Source: Punica granatum
Lineage: Eukaryota > Streptophyta > Magnoliopsida > Myrtales > Lythraceae
Length of the DNA: 64,000 nucleotides
Assembly (NCBI RefSeq): GCF_007655135.1
Contig: NC_045133.1
Location: 20,247,845-20,311,844, forward strand
Direction of reading: 5' to 3'
Shown here: positions 35,291 through 47,929 of the stretch, one piece after another
Position numbering within the stretch: the first letter of the stretch is position 1
Layout of the letters: each line of letters starts with the position of its first letter
Made by a program: the position numbers and the translations under genes
The notes under the pieces: model-generated
Told to the model about the DNA's origin: nothing
The model's database searches: none
What the model saw: only the letters and a program-made list of their open reading frames with translations

Positions 35291-38170
35291 AAAATAAAAC
35301 CTTCAGGGCCAATCGCGAAAAGGTCAGATAACCTGTTGTGACTTCTTTTTCTCTTTTTGAACTCGCTGGTGACTTGAAATAGGAGGAAGTGGGATGTTGA
35401 TGTGTCAAGGATTCATTGGTTGCCCAATGCATGTATGATACATGCAATTTTTTATATGTATATGATAGAACTTTTTATTTAAATTGTCGCATAAATTACT
35501 TTTATACTTTTCATGTTACTGGTCAAAAGAAAAACGAATTTTACTTTAACCAAGTAGGCCGAAATAGAGAACTAAAGTTAAGTTGAAAAGCCCAAAAGGC
35601 CCAACTTTTATTGCAGAGGTCCATTAACTTAACTGGGGTGTTCCCATCTTCAGCACCCCCAATCTGTTGTTTTCTTGTGCTTTCATTGAATGAGATTTTC
35701 GAATCCCAACATTGTGAGCGTTACGACTCTTTTTCATCCTTCTTCTGGTGCCAAGTCCTCGTTTTAGAGAACATGCCCAAAAGAATCTATGTAATACCGT
35801 GCCGAATTCTAGAATTTTATGAAGTATTGCCTCGTGGAACACATAGTACAAAAAACAAGAAAATCCATGCAAAATAGAAAAAGAGCCGATAAATTCCAAT
35901 AAACAATTTGCACGGGATAAAGGCTATCAACCGGCCTCATTATATATGTTTCCTATACATACATATATTTATCTATCTATGTAGTACCTGGGAATTCTTT
36001 ATTATCTCTGTAAAATCATGAGGTGTTCTCAGTCTATTAGTTGAGACTAATTCTCGTTTGAACGTCGATTTCGCTGTAAATATAAGATACTTTCAGTGTG
36101 TTTCAAATCTCTCCATGAACTATATTATCGTGCCTGAAATTTCTGCCTTTGTTTTTGTAACTACCGGTTAATTAATCCCCTCGAAATTAATTGTATTTAT
36201 ACCCAACAAGATTGTTTGTAAGTCAAAGTCCAACCCGCAGTCAGCGGATAATTAAAAAGCACTTTTGATCATGATGTCTTCTGGATAACAGGAACATAGA
36301 AAGGCTTGTTCAGTTAGTGCAAACTTGTAACGACAACTAGTCAACGCAATTAGGAGAGCAGATTATTGGATTGGAATCTCTGCTTTTAAGCTGAGGCAAA
36401 CAAGTCAACAATCTCCAATTATATTTACTATTTCGTCATCATGAGGTGGTGTTGTAATAACCATTTCATTTCTTATGGAAGGAGGTACTTTTAACGTCGT
36501 AATTATTATGTTATTTTTATAGAACGATGTTCACCATGGTCACAGGCTAATGCATCACTGGCAGAATTTCACCTCTTAATATGAATATTGGCACGGAGGA
36601 GGGCATGCACTAATCTGATTCGGTGCTGAGGCAAAAGAAGCAGGCCGATAATTACATTGTACGAAGATATTCTCAACACCTTGCACGAGCCACCGAAGAT
36701 CTGGATCCCTAATAGGAAGCTTGAAGTTGAAGGGAAGGTCAACGCTTTACGTACCACTTTGTTCATAGACAAGGACCGACGCAGGATTTTAGCTCAAAAG
36801 GATCGGAGGTACGGTCCTTAGGGGAGTGATTAAGAACATAAAGTTTTCGAGTTACAAGGAGAGCTGAATTATCGAGAATTGAAGAACAGTACGTGAGTTT
36901 TCATTGAGCATCAACATTTTGGGATCCCTCGGCCCGTCCTTATTATTACAACTCCCGGTGCAGTAGGATGACATCTTTTAGATTATATGGGATGCCTATA
37001 AATTGGTCACATCTTACATTTCTTGGATACTACATATTTCCATCAAACTACTCATATTTGACTCACCACTCTCCTGATAGAAGTTGTACCCAAAATTCCA
37101 TATCCAACCATTTGGCACACACAAATATATAGTTCTTTTTTGGATAAGTATATTCATATATAATGTTTTAAGGAAAAATCTGTTGAATTCCGTTAGGCTT
37201 AAAATATATATCTTTGTCGAACGGAAAGCTGAGATTTGGACAATGGTGAAAACCCCTCAAAATTAACTCTCATAATAAAAGGACTGACGACTTTCAAGTT
37301 TATATCAATTTTCCACGTTCACATGCAATAATATTCATTGACATTACTAACTGGATATTGGCTAGGCGACAATAATGTCGGATCCATCGATGATCCTGCG
37401 CTGGATCGAAGGTAGTGAATGACATTGGGTAACATCATACATCATCTAATGCCATGATCACCCTGGCTTTTGTGGAGTTGGCTACTATATATTTGACAAA
37501 CTTCTGAATTGATTATTCCATTTCGTTTGCACAGATATTGTTAGACAGCATGTTAGAATATTCTAGTTTTGTCATCTTATCATTTGAAATCATGAGGTGC
37601 AATCTACATCAGGTTCTTTCGTTCTTTTCTTTGTGAAATCACGAGATATTCTCGTCTTGATTTTAATTGAGAAGTGCTTACAGTGAATTTTGAATTCTTA
37701 CACTGCAGGTAAAGTCTACACTGAAAATTTAGTTTATTGTTGAGCCACATTTCACTGCTTAAACTATATCATGATGTACTTCATGTTCTTTGACATCCCT
37801 AGATGCACATTATCACCAAATCCCAAACCCCAATACTTTTCCTTACGGGAAAAAAAAAATCCCTACATATACGTACACTACTACCAAAATCCAAACCCCA
37901 ACCCTTTCTTCCATATGAAAAGGACAAAGAGAAGAGGGTAGAAATTAGCAAAGCTTGTTTACATGAGAGAAAACACAAATAAAAAACAAGCAACAGATTC
38001 AACAACTGTGACCCCTATATGTATCCGAGGGTTGAAATTCTCCATCCTTGGGTATACTCATGCACGATCAACGGCCTGATCAGCAACGCATGCAGTGACC
38101 CCGCCTGAAATTACGATAAGGCTTGGGCCCCACATTTCTAGGTTAATCACGCCATTCCATCCGGGCTCCT
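35291..38170. other. Intergenic, no gene supported
   Basis: Mixed AT-rich DNA with no recognisable reading frame or bounded repeat. The final part should contain upstream regulatory DNA of the pectate lyase gene. Confidence 0.45.
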
Positions 38171-38176
38171 ATCCCA

Positions 38177-38187
38177 TTTATATATAG
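38177..38187 (+). promoter_or_regulatory. Probable TATA box of the pectate lyase gene
   Basis: TTTATATATAG stands about 110 bases upstream of the ATG at 38292, followed by the CT-rich stretch CACTCTCTCTCACACTCTC expected around a plant transcription start. The predicted start is near 38215. Confidence 0.5.
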
Positions 38188-38291
38188 CCCTCCCCATTGA
38201 TTATCATTATCCCATATCACCTCACTCTCTCTCACACTCTCTCTCTTATTATTAATCCCTCCACTGGTTTATAGAGAGAGAGAGGGAGAGA

Positions 38292-40620
38292 ATGTCTAAA
38301 TCTTCGGATCTTTTGATGTTTTTGTTTTTCTTCTCTCTTGCCGTTCCACATCTTGGGGAAGTGTCCTCATCATCATCACCAGTTCGAAACCCCGAGGCGG
38401 TTGTTGAAGAAGTGCACAAGTAAGAGCAACTAACCTTCCTGCTGTATTGTATCTTATTGTGTCTTGAATGTTGTGTGTGTGTGTGTATAGATGCTTCAAG
38501 CTTCGTAAACAATTAGAGTCCGACGTAATGTACGTAGAAAAACGGATAACATTGTGCTCAAGACTCATCTTTAATTCTCCACAAGATGCATCATGGCAAT
38601 GCGGGTGGTTGTATAGGCAACTGGTAATATTTTGTGGACTTGCACACCAATTGTCACATTATAAACTCATGCGTCTCATTTGTAACCTTAATAAAAAAAG
38701 AAAAAAGAAAAAAGAAAGAGAACCAAACCTTGAGATCTGGATAAGTAATACATTTCCCAGGTTTAGTGCAACTAGTATGAGCGGATGAACAGGGATATGA
38801 GGTTGAGAATGTTTGCATGCAATTGTTACAGGAGCATCAATGCGTCAAGGAGAAACCTAGGATACCTGTCCTGTGGCACAGGCAACCCCATCGACGACTG
38901 CTGGCGGTGTGACCCGAACTGGAACACCAACCGTCAGCGGTTAGCTGATTGTGCCATCGGGTTTGGCAGGGATGCCATTGGCGGCAAGCGTGGCCGTATT
39001 TATGTAGTCAGTGACTCTGGTGATGACGATCCCGTAAACCCTAAGCCCGGAACTCTGCGTCATGCGGTGATACAGGATGAGCCCTTGTGGATCATCTTCA
39101 AGCGGGACATGGTGATCCAGTTGAAAGAAGAGCTCGTGATGAACTCATACAAGACCATCGATGGCCGGGGCGCAAGCGTCCACATTGCCAATGGCCCATG
39201 CATTACCATTCATTATGTGACCAACATCATTATCCACGGCGTCCACATACATGACTGCAAGCCCGGGACCTACTCCATGATAAGGGACTCACCACACCAC
39301 TATGGGTGGTGGAGGGTGTCAGACGGGGATGGCGTCTCGATATTCAATAGTCAGCACGTCTGGGTCGACCACTGCTCACTCTCGAACTGCCGCGACGGGC
39401 TCATAGATGCTATCCACGGGTCCACAGCCATCACCATCTCGAACAACTACATGACTCATCATGACAAGGTCATGCTTTTAGGGCACAGCGACTCCTACAC
39501 GCAGGACAAGAACATGCAGGTCACGATCGCTTTCAACCATTTCGGTGAAGGACTAGTGCAAAGAATGCCCAGGTAAATTACTCATTAGTTTGAGAATGGA
39601 TACAATGTAATGACTTGCATTTTAAAAAGTTTTAATTTGAGAAGTTTTAAATTCGATTATCGTGGTAGGACTATCATTCCTTTTTATTAAATTTTTTATT
39701 TTATTATACTAAGTTTATATGCTTCCTTGGTTATATACAAACACTGATTAATTTTCATAAAAAAAACTTTTACTCATTTGTTTTCACAAAAGGAATTTTT
39801 TCTCGTTAATTTATAAAGTTGTACTCCCACACCGAATATTGACTTTTTGTTCCTTTTTTCTATTTTTAACTTTCTCTTCTTTTTTTTATTTTATTTTGGG
39901 AGCCTTTCCTTCTTGGGAAACTTAATAAACAGGTTTTTTTTAACCTTCAAGGGAAAAAAGGGGGGTGAGACCTGTTACATGCACTCTATTCATTTTCTCA
40001 TAATCGCATCCTTGTCATTCTTTTAAAAAATATACAAATTTCTCTGAAAATGCAGCATCTAAATAATCACGACAGTTAAAAGTATAATGTTTGTTTTTTT
40101 GTTGTGAACGAATAATGCAGGTGTAGGCATGGGTATTTTCACGTAGTGAACAATGACTATACTCATTGGGAGATGTATGCGATTGGAGGAAGTGCCAGTC
40201 CGACCATCAACAGTCAAGGGAATAGATTTCTTGCACCAAACGACAGGTCAAGTAAAGAAGTAAGCGTGCATTTCATTCTGTGATGCTTCTTATTAAAGAT
40301 AATTGAAGATATTGCATGCACGCTCGATGCTGCACGGCTCTTGGATTGTCCGGCACGATAATAATGCTTCTCTTATGACTAATCAATATTTGGTATAGGT
40401 GACCAAGCACGAACATGCCCCGGAAAGCGAGTGGAGAACATGGAATTGGAGGTCAGAGGGGGACCTGATGCTGAACGGCGCATACTTCCGACAATCAGGT
40501 GCGGGTGCATCTTCGAGCTACGCTCGGGCATTCAGCCTCAGTGCGAGGCCATCGTCTCTGGTCGGTTCCATGACAGTTACTGCCGGTGCACTTAACTGTA
40601 GGAGGGGCTCTCGCTGCTGA
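38292..40620 (+). CDS. Pectate lyase (polysaccharide lyase family 1), secreted
   Basis: Four exons, 38292-38419, 38832-39572, 40121-40259 and 40399-40620, have consistent GT-AG borders and phases and give 409 residues, the usual plant size. Residues 1 to about 26 (start [18 protein letters not shown]) form a signal peptide. The catalytic beta-helix follows with [80 protein letters not shown] and [20 protein letters not shown]. The Arg in QRMPRCR corresponds to the family's catalytic Arg region, and the Asp-rich DHCSL...DGLID stretch to the calcium-binding face. The enzyme cleaves de-esterified pectin by beta-elimination in the cell wall. Family members are often expressed in anthers, pollen or softening tissue, but expression here is unknown. 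In place of the usual SNCADGLIDAVMGST this copy has Arg (CRDG) and AIHGST. No conserved residue I can name is lost. Confidence 0.93.
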
Positions 40621-42223
40621 ATTTAATGACAATCCCACCACAAATCTGGTCCAATGGACTAAGTATGTTTCTAGTTGAAAACCTTGTCTAGACTAGATTA
40701 ACCTTCGGTCGTTCTTGACCTATATGCACAAGGTAATTAGGAGAGCTTAATGCTCGAACCAAAACCGTGCAATCCTTGTCCTTCATTAGATTTTTTGTTG
40801 TCCCCGGTATGATGTACGTGTAAGTTTATGCTCTTGAAACCCTAATTCGAGTAAATTAAGAGGTTTTCCTTATGAGTGTTTTTCTTTTTTGGGGTAAATT
40901 ACAGAACCGAATCGTGAGATTTTTCTAATGAATTAATTAAGAGATGAAAGCATTGATATATAAGTATAACATGTGATTATATGTATTCAGCCAAAAAAAC
41001 ATTTGATTACATATATAAGATTTGATTTAGTAAGGGTAAGGAGAGGAGAAATAAAGCGACCCGAAGATATCATCAATGAGAATTGACGCAAAACTACTTG
41101 ATTCGGGGTCGGGTGTGAGTGCCACTATATCGAACTCTCTTTCTCTGGTTATGTAATGTGAAAACCAGTTGGAAAGGAAGTTGAGGAATCTTTGTATCCC
41201 CGTCAATCATGGGAGGAGATGGAATGTCGGTGGGCCCAGAGGCTAACGGATTGGGCCACAATGCACGGGCTTGATTTTTATGACTCGGACTTGATTGTTA
41301 GAGCTCACAGACAGGCAAGCGTGGGTCTAAAAGTACCCACGTGTGAAAACATATACTCATTTCACAGTCCAGCCATAATTTCTTTCACGTGTTTTTCTAA
41401 TATATTTTTATTATTTTTTCTGATATTAATCAATCTCAATTCTATTTTAAGTAATATTATTCTTGGTCGATCGGCTGTGTATATATATATATATTCCTGG
41501 TTAAAAACGAGCACTATGGCCGCTCTACAAGGGACTATATAAGAAGGGAAAAACATAGAGGTATAAAATTATATATAGTCCCATACTTGATCGAATCGAA
41601 TTAAAAACAACTTCATTTCTGATCAAGAGTAATGCATCTGTACCAAATCGTCTTTCTTCGTATAAATGTTTCTTTTTGCCAGCTGTATAAGTGTTCCTTG
41701 ACTAGTCTGAAAAGCAGTATAATAAAGAATATTATGTATTGGACATTTTCTTTGTAAATGTTTGAATTTTTTTATGTAGATGATATTTATATCTATATCT
41801 ATATACTGTTATGAAGGGATGAGGAAAGTAATTGGGCGTAACTTTCCTCCTCTTAAAATTGTAATTGGACAATATAGTTAATTAAAAAATCTTTATATGA
41901 AGAATGTATAACGCAGTGACGCATCGCTTATCTAGTAATGAAGAGATCCTGAGTTTGATATTTAGTGAAACCATCGATGCCGCTTTATTAAATATTTAAT
42001 ATTTCTATTATAATATGCTAGGCCGACGTGTCTCCTTATAACTGAAAAAAAAAAAACTAAATTATGAAAAGTTAAAGGTTGATTTAATTAATTCCAATCT
42101 TTATTAAATATCAATTACATACACCACTCCTCCAATTCTTTCTTCATCTCCCACTTTCTGTCATCTCTCTCTCACCTCTCTCAAGTTACTTTTCCCTTAT
42201 CTCTCTCAGCATTTCTTTTCTAT
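40621..42223. other. 3' flank of the pectate lyase and intergenic DNA
   Basis: No further gene. A possible old SINE lies at about 41912-42056: a tRNA-like head with a decayed B box (GAGTTTGATATT), a TTATTAAATATTTAAT body and a terminal run of A. A short TA run is at 41477-41493. The 116-codon frame at 41192 is not protein-like. Confidence 0.4.
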
Positions 42224-42608
42224 GAGACCATCTCCAATATAAGTCTTTCATTTCAGTGTTCGATCTAGCCCACATAATAATATTATGTCAGACAAAGACA
42301 AATTCAATGAGAAGAGAGATTCATCACTTCAGTCATAATTTCTGATTTTGAGTCTTTAATGGGGACCCATATACATATTTATATTCATTTAATGAATATA
42401 ACTCAAAATAACTAAAATTAATTAATAATAATTAATACGTAATAAGATTAATTATTAATTAATAAATCATAATATTAATTAAATAATTAATTACGAATAA
42501 TTAATAAACTTTATAAAATAATTTGAAAATTACAAGACGAAAAAAGAAAATTATACGAACAACAAAAAAAAAATTACATGAGCAACGAAAAAAGAATACA
42601 CGAGTAAC

Positions 42609-42813
42609 CCAATAGGGTTGTCCGATAATTAAGGAGTGTGACTTGGAGAAGTTTCAAGTTCAAGTCACCTCATGAATCATGTAGAAGAATACTCCCTATT
42701 AAACCACATGCACGACATGTGTGGCCAGACTGACCTGTTCCATGGGCTTGCAGGATGTTCACGTGACCGTGGGGATTATGGGTGAAGCCCGAAACCCCTT
42801 GTTATAAAAAAAA
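42609..42813 (+). mobile_element. tRNA-derived SINE inside the Harbinger element
   Basis: The tRNA-like head has a B-box match AAGTTCAAGTC at about 42656-42666 with an A-box-like stretch some 35-45 bases upstream. The body contains GGGGATTATGGGTGAAGCCCGA and ends CCCCTTGTTAT plus A-run. Flanks are similar 14-base strings, AATACACGAGTAAC before and AATACATGCGCAAC after, likely a mutated target duplication. Similar strings also occur just upstream, so this is not conclusive. Confidence 0.55.
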
Positions 42814-43286
42814 TACATGCGCAACAGGAAAAAAAATTTAACCGATATTGCAGGTATTTTCAAATTGCCAAATATGTTCCACCAAATCCGCCTGCAGTTG
42901 TTGATGGTGTTCTCTATTTCGAATTCGGATATGATTTTGAATATATTCTTCATATGGAGCAAATCTGTGCTCCCCTCGATGAACTTATGGTAAGCCGTCA
43001 GTGGGGGAATCATTATAATCCAAGCGCAGATCAAAAATGACATTATAGGTGCCCTTCTAATCATCAACAATCATATTATGCAATACGATGCAAGCTCTCG
43101 TGATTGTTCCAAGCTTCTTCGGGTACCACGATCGACCAAGGTCACGTATAATAGCGAATTGAGCCTACAAACCTCCAAAAGCACGCTCCACGTCCTTCCA
43201 TACCCTTGCTTGATATATGGCAAATAACTGTCCCTTCTCTCCTTGCGGTCAAGGGATTGATTTCACAAACGTTGCTCACTCAAGAT

Positions 43287-46200
43287 CACTACAAGAAAAA
43301 GTACCTAGTGCGACGCTTTTTTGGACTTTGGACGATGCGTCTAGGCATTGCCAAAAGTCTCGCGATGCTTAGGGCGACGTTCATGTAAGCGTCACCCATG
43401 TTTCGTCGGGCTAGGTTCAGGTTGACATATAGCAACGCTTAGGAAGGGTCGGCATTGGTTTTAGGCCAAAACTGACGCTTATAAGTGTCGTCGTAGAACA
43501 ATTAAAATTTAACAAAAAAAGTTTGGCCTACGCTTTATAAGCGTCAGCCAACACCTAGCCTAAGCCGAAGCTTAGAAACGTCGCTTGGGCCTGTTAATTT
43601 TTAAAAGAAAGGCCTTGAGTACTCGAAATTAAAAACACAAAAAAACACAAAAAAACAAGTTGACAACTTCTTGTAAATATTTACCCAAAACCCTATATCT
43701 CTAAAACCGTAAACCGTAAAACTCTCAAAACTCTAAAACCTAAAAATCCAAAATCCCTAAAAACTTTAAAAGCTCTAAAACCTTAAATCCTTAAAATCCT
43801 AAAAATTGTTTATCAATAATAACAAGCTGACAGCTCGTTGACAGAACGACGAAGACGAAAACAAAGACGAAGACGAAGATGAAGATAAAGATGAATACCA
43901 CAATCCCACTACTCTTCCATCATCATCATCCTCCTCCTCCTTAAAGAGACGAAAACACACATATATGAAGTGAAAGAGAGAGAGAAGGATCACTTAGCTG
44001 CTGTGATTTGATAATTACCATGCAATATCATGGGAGAAGAGTCTTAAAAGGAGTAGCCACCAGGTCGTGCTCGATTGGCTTGTAGAGACATAGAGAGGAG
44101 CCATTAGGGCAAGATAGGGGCTGTAAGGAGGATCCACCATGGCAAGCTTTAAGGGAAGGACTCACCGGACGCTAAAGGACATCCCCGTGATTTCTCTTCC
44201 CCACCCACGAGCTAGCAACCCCAAACTCCCCCAATGACATTCCGATAGTGTCGAAGAAGGATGAGCCGTAACTCTTCTCATTCCCGGTGTTGATGGTGAT
44301 GTAGGACGACTGCCACTCTGATGAACAGAGGTTGGCAAAACTTACCTTTCCTGATTAGAAGTGGAGCAAAGAAAAAGAGAGAGAATGTGTATAAAGAGAG
44401 GAAATATGAAGAGGAAATGGAAAGTGAGAGATATAAGAGAAGAATTAGTTTGATTTTTGTAATTTTCGGCCAATTTGGTGCTTGAAATTTTCGCCGGGTG
44501 ATGGGCGGGAACTTTACCGCAACACTTCATTGCAACGGTTGGTAACAAGCTCCTAATAGATTGTAAGATTGGTGATTGTTGAAAATTTTGATCAATTCAC
44601 ATGCTATCAACTAGTTGGCAACAAGTTAACAAGCATGATATGTGTACCATAGAGGCTTCATCTCATCCTTAATAAACACAATCGAATTCTAAATTAAGGA
44701 GATTAATCGGGTGAGTTCGCTTTTGTCTGATTTTAATGTCTCAAATCAAAAATCGATTTTAATTGGTTTTATGTATATCGGAAAAAAGATTCCAAAGTTA
44801 ACAAGTATAAAATATGTAAGAGATTAGAGGGCCTGATTCCATTCTTAATAATTACAGTCGAATTCGTATCAATGGGATTGATCGGGTGAAATTGCTTGTA
44901 CGTGCTTTTCAATGTCTCAAATCTAAAATCAATTTTGATTAGTACACTACATCGAGATTGAAAATTTCAAATTAGAGGGCTCGATCTCCTCCTTAATAAA
45001 CACGGTCAAATTCATATCATGGGGATTAGTTGAATGAGGTCGCTCGTTAGTGATTTTCAACGTATTGAGCCCAAATTCAGTTTTAATTGGTTCAATATAT
45101 GAAAAAACTTTAAACTTAACGAACATAAAAGGTGTAAGAGATCTGAGGGCTCAATCCGCTCCTTAATAAAAACAAAATAATTCATGTGAAAGGAATTAAT
45201 GGGATGAGATTGCTCGTATATGATTTTCACTGTCTTTGAACCCAAACTCGATTTTAGTTTGTTCAACATATCGGGATTGCAACTTTCAAAGTTATAAATG
45301 GGCATGAAATGTGTAAGAGATCAAACGGCCTGATTCCCCTCTTCAATAAACACGGCTGATTTTGTATTAATGGGGTTAGTTTGCTCTTGTGTGATTTTCA
45401 ATGTCTCTCAAACTTGGTTTTAATTTATTCAGTATATCGGGATTGGAAATTTCAAAGTTAACTAGCATGAAATGGGTAAGGGATTAGAGGGCTCGATCAT
45501 CTCCATAATATACAAGTTTGAATTCATATCAAGGTGATTAATTGGGTGAGTCCGCTTGTCCCAAACTCAAGTTTAAAATTGGTTCGATATATCAAGATTA
45601 AATAATTGATTATAAATTAGCAAGTTATCATTTTATCTTATTATAAAAGTAATTATTAGCAAGTTATCGGACTATTAATTAAATCAAATTTTGATCAATA
45701 TCCACAATGTCAGCTAACTTCTAACAAGTTGACAGATTAATTGTGCGCATATGGAATTCGATCAATATCTACAATGGATCATAAGGTGCAAGCTTCCATG
45801 TAAGAATTCGCCTTGAAAAATTTAACCATTGTGAAGTCATTTGAATCCTACTTCAAAGCTTGTGAAGAGTGAATGTCGACCTAATCATCATATGTATTTA
45901 TTTATACTGTCAACTCGTTCACAACAAATTGTCAGTGAGCATTTAATTGGATTTTAAAATTTTGACTTCAAACTTAATGAGCATGAAATATATAAGGGAT
46001 CATAGGGTTTGATCCCTCCTTAACAAACATGGTCGAATTCATATCAAAGGAATCAATCGAGTGAGTCTGCTTATGTGTGATTTTCCATATCTCAAACTTA
46101 AACTCAACTTAAATTGGTTCGATATATCAGGATCGAATACTTAGTTACAATTAGGAAGTTATCGCACCTTTTATCTTATGATTAAAGTTATTAGCAAGTT

Positions 46201-46791
46201 ATCAGACTATTAATAAAATCAACTTTTTATCAATATCCACAATATCAACTAACTTCTAATAAGTTGACAGGTTAATTTTATGCATATCGAATTCGATCAA
46301 GATCTACAATTGATCATAAGGTACAAGCTGTCATATGTATGAATTAGCCTCGATAAATTAACCATCGTGAGTCATTTGATCATACTTTAAAGTTTGTGAA
46401 GAGTAAATGTCAACCTAATATATACACAATCATTTGGTTGGATTTCAAAATTTTGGCTAGGCTAGAAATTTCTTGCACAACATTTTTTTATTTTAATTTA
46501 AGACTTTGGGCGACCCTTGTAAGCGTCGACCTGAGTACCCATTCTCCGACATTTGTCCACTTAGCCCTTGGTCAATGCTTTCAAGCTTCATCCTAAGGTA
46601 TATCCAATTTCAAAAAAAAATTACATTTTTTTTTTATAAATGTTGTTGACGCTTCTTTAAGCGTTGGCGTAGGTAAACCTATGGCATTGTTTCATGAAAG
46701 CGTCACCTAAAGTCCACCACATGGAATTTTTTGCGATGCTTTTGTAAACTTCATCCAAGAAAGGTCATGAAAAGGTCAATTTCTTGTAGTG
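43287..46791. mobile_element. CACTA (En/Spm-type) non-autonomous transposon, 3.5 kb
   Basis: It begins CACTACAAGAAAAAG and ends TTTCTTGTAGTG, giving a perfect 12-base terminal inverted repeat CACTACAAGAAA. GAT is duplicated directly outside both ends (43284-43286 and 46792-46794), the 3-base duplication diagnostic of CACTA elements. Both subterminal regions are packed with GCGTCG/AAGCGTC/GACGCTT motifs in both orientations (43310-43590 and 46515-46755), the expected transposase-binding repeats. I find no TNPD/TNPA-type transposase, so it is non-autonomous. It interrupts the Harbinger transposase and is therefore younger. Confidence 0.9.
44570..46180. repeat. Divergent tandem array (~150-180-bp unit) inside the CACTA element
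   Basis: A phrase of the type CTCCTTAATAAACACGGTCGAATTC recurs near 44655, 44835, 44983, 45150, 45332, 45494 and 46010. It is followed each time by an ATCAA(T)GGGATTAAT(C/T)GGGTGAG-like phrase, a GATTTTCAATGTCTCAAAC phrase and an ATATATCGGGATTGAAA-like phrase. Two longer copies (about 45580-45960 and 46110-46440) also duplicate ATCAGACTATTAAT and AATATCCACAAT. I do not recognise the unit from another family. Confidence 0.7.
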
Positions 46792-47929
46792 GATATATAC
46801 CATCTGTCAAGTAATATCCCAAGGTACAATTAGTGCCATTGAAAGTATAATTTACCTCGGGAGCACGACCTTCTAAAACATCATCAAAGGCTAGTAACCA
46901 GTCTAAAACGTTGATGTTGTTGTTGGACCTAGCCATGCCAAAAAATGAATGCCATATCCAGATTTAGGTCCCGCCACTGCTTCAAGTATTAAAGTCGAAG
47001 ATCCATGGTGGCCCTTGTACATATTGTGCCACGCCTTCGGGCAGTTTTTCCATTCCCAGTGCATGTAGTCGATGTTGCCCATCATGCTCGAGAAATCACG
47101 GTGACTCTCCAATTCGTAGTAAGTGTTGGACATCTTCTGCATTTAGATGGCACAAGTACTGGGGCCTGAAAATCGAGACAACACCTTCGAAGAACTTGTA
47201 CAAGCAATCGTTTGCGGTGCTCTCTACTAGCCGGAAATGTTCGTCAACGGCGTCAAAACCTACTCCGTAAGCGAACAAACGCATGGCCGTCTTGCATTTT
47301 TGTAGCGGGGATTGTCTTGCTCTGCCGACAGAATTGACCCCGTGCTGGAAATATGGATTCACACTTGAGAGGGCTTTGACAATTTGAAGGAACATGTGCG
47401 TCCTCATTCTAAAGAGTCGTCGGAATGTCTCAGTAGAATGCACCGACTAGTCAACGAAGTAGTCTTGAATACGCTGCTTATGACTTGCTTCGAGATCCCT
47501 GTTTATTGTCTTCTTTTTTGGTTTGGAGGAAGAGTTTTCACCAAAGATGGCCTGCTGCATCTTTAGAAGGAGGTCAAGACATCAATCCTTGGTATCATCG
47601 AACAATAACTCTTCCATCCTGTCTAATGGATCCATGGAGAAATTTTTGCATTCATTAGGCTTTCCAGCCATGTTCCAGAGGATGTGAATTGAAGACGAAA
47701 GGATGTGAATTGGAGACGAAAGGACGTGAGTGAGTGCATATGAGAGTGAAATCATTTTATAGAGAGGATTCTAATTGCTAGTTTTAAACGGCTACTTTTC
47801 AACGGTTATTTTCCAATGACTAGTTTTAAAATGTAGATTAATTGACTATTTGCAAAAAGAAATATCATAGCGAAATTTAAATTTTATTGCATAGGTAAAC
47901 ATTACACACATAAATTACAAGTGCATAAC

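Larger units (their letters stand above)
42838..47671 (-). pseudogene. Harbinger (HARBI1/ALP1-like) DDE transposase, broken
   Basis: Reading leftward from the ATG at 47671 there is a frame MAGKPNECKNFSMDPLDRM..., with premature stops near 47581 and 47445 and frameshifts near 47110 and 46920. Recognisable transposase segments follow in order: FRRLFRMRTHMFLQI, KCKTAMRLFAYGV, NIDYMHWEWKNCPKAW, HHGSSTLILEAVA, FDDVLEGRAPEVNYT and GYYLTDGIYP. The gene is then interrupted by the CACTA element (43287-46791). It resumes from 43286 with QARVWKDVERAFGG, AQFAIIRDLGRSWY, ITRACIVLHNMIVDD (then a stop) and a tail ending EHIWQFENTCNIG at 42838. The family cuts and inserts Harbinger ends; ALP1 is a host-domesticated relative. 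Multiple stops, frameshifts and the insertion rule out activity. Confidence 0.85.

Noticed and set aside
38468..38788. 106-codon frame in the pectate lyase intron
   Set aside because: Lies between well-supported exons 1 and 2 and has a low-complexity Lys-rich end.
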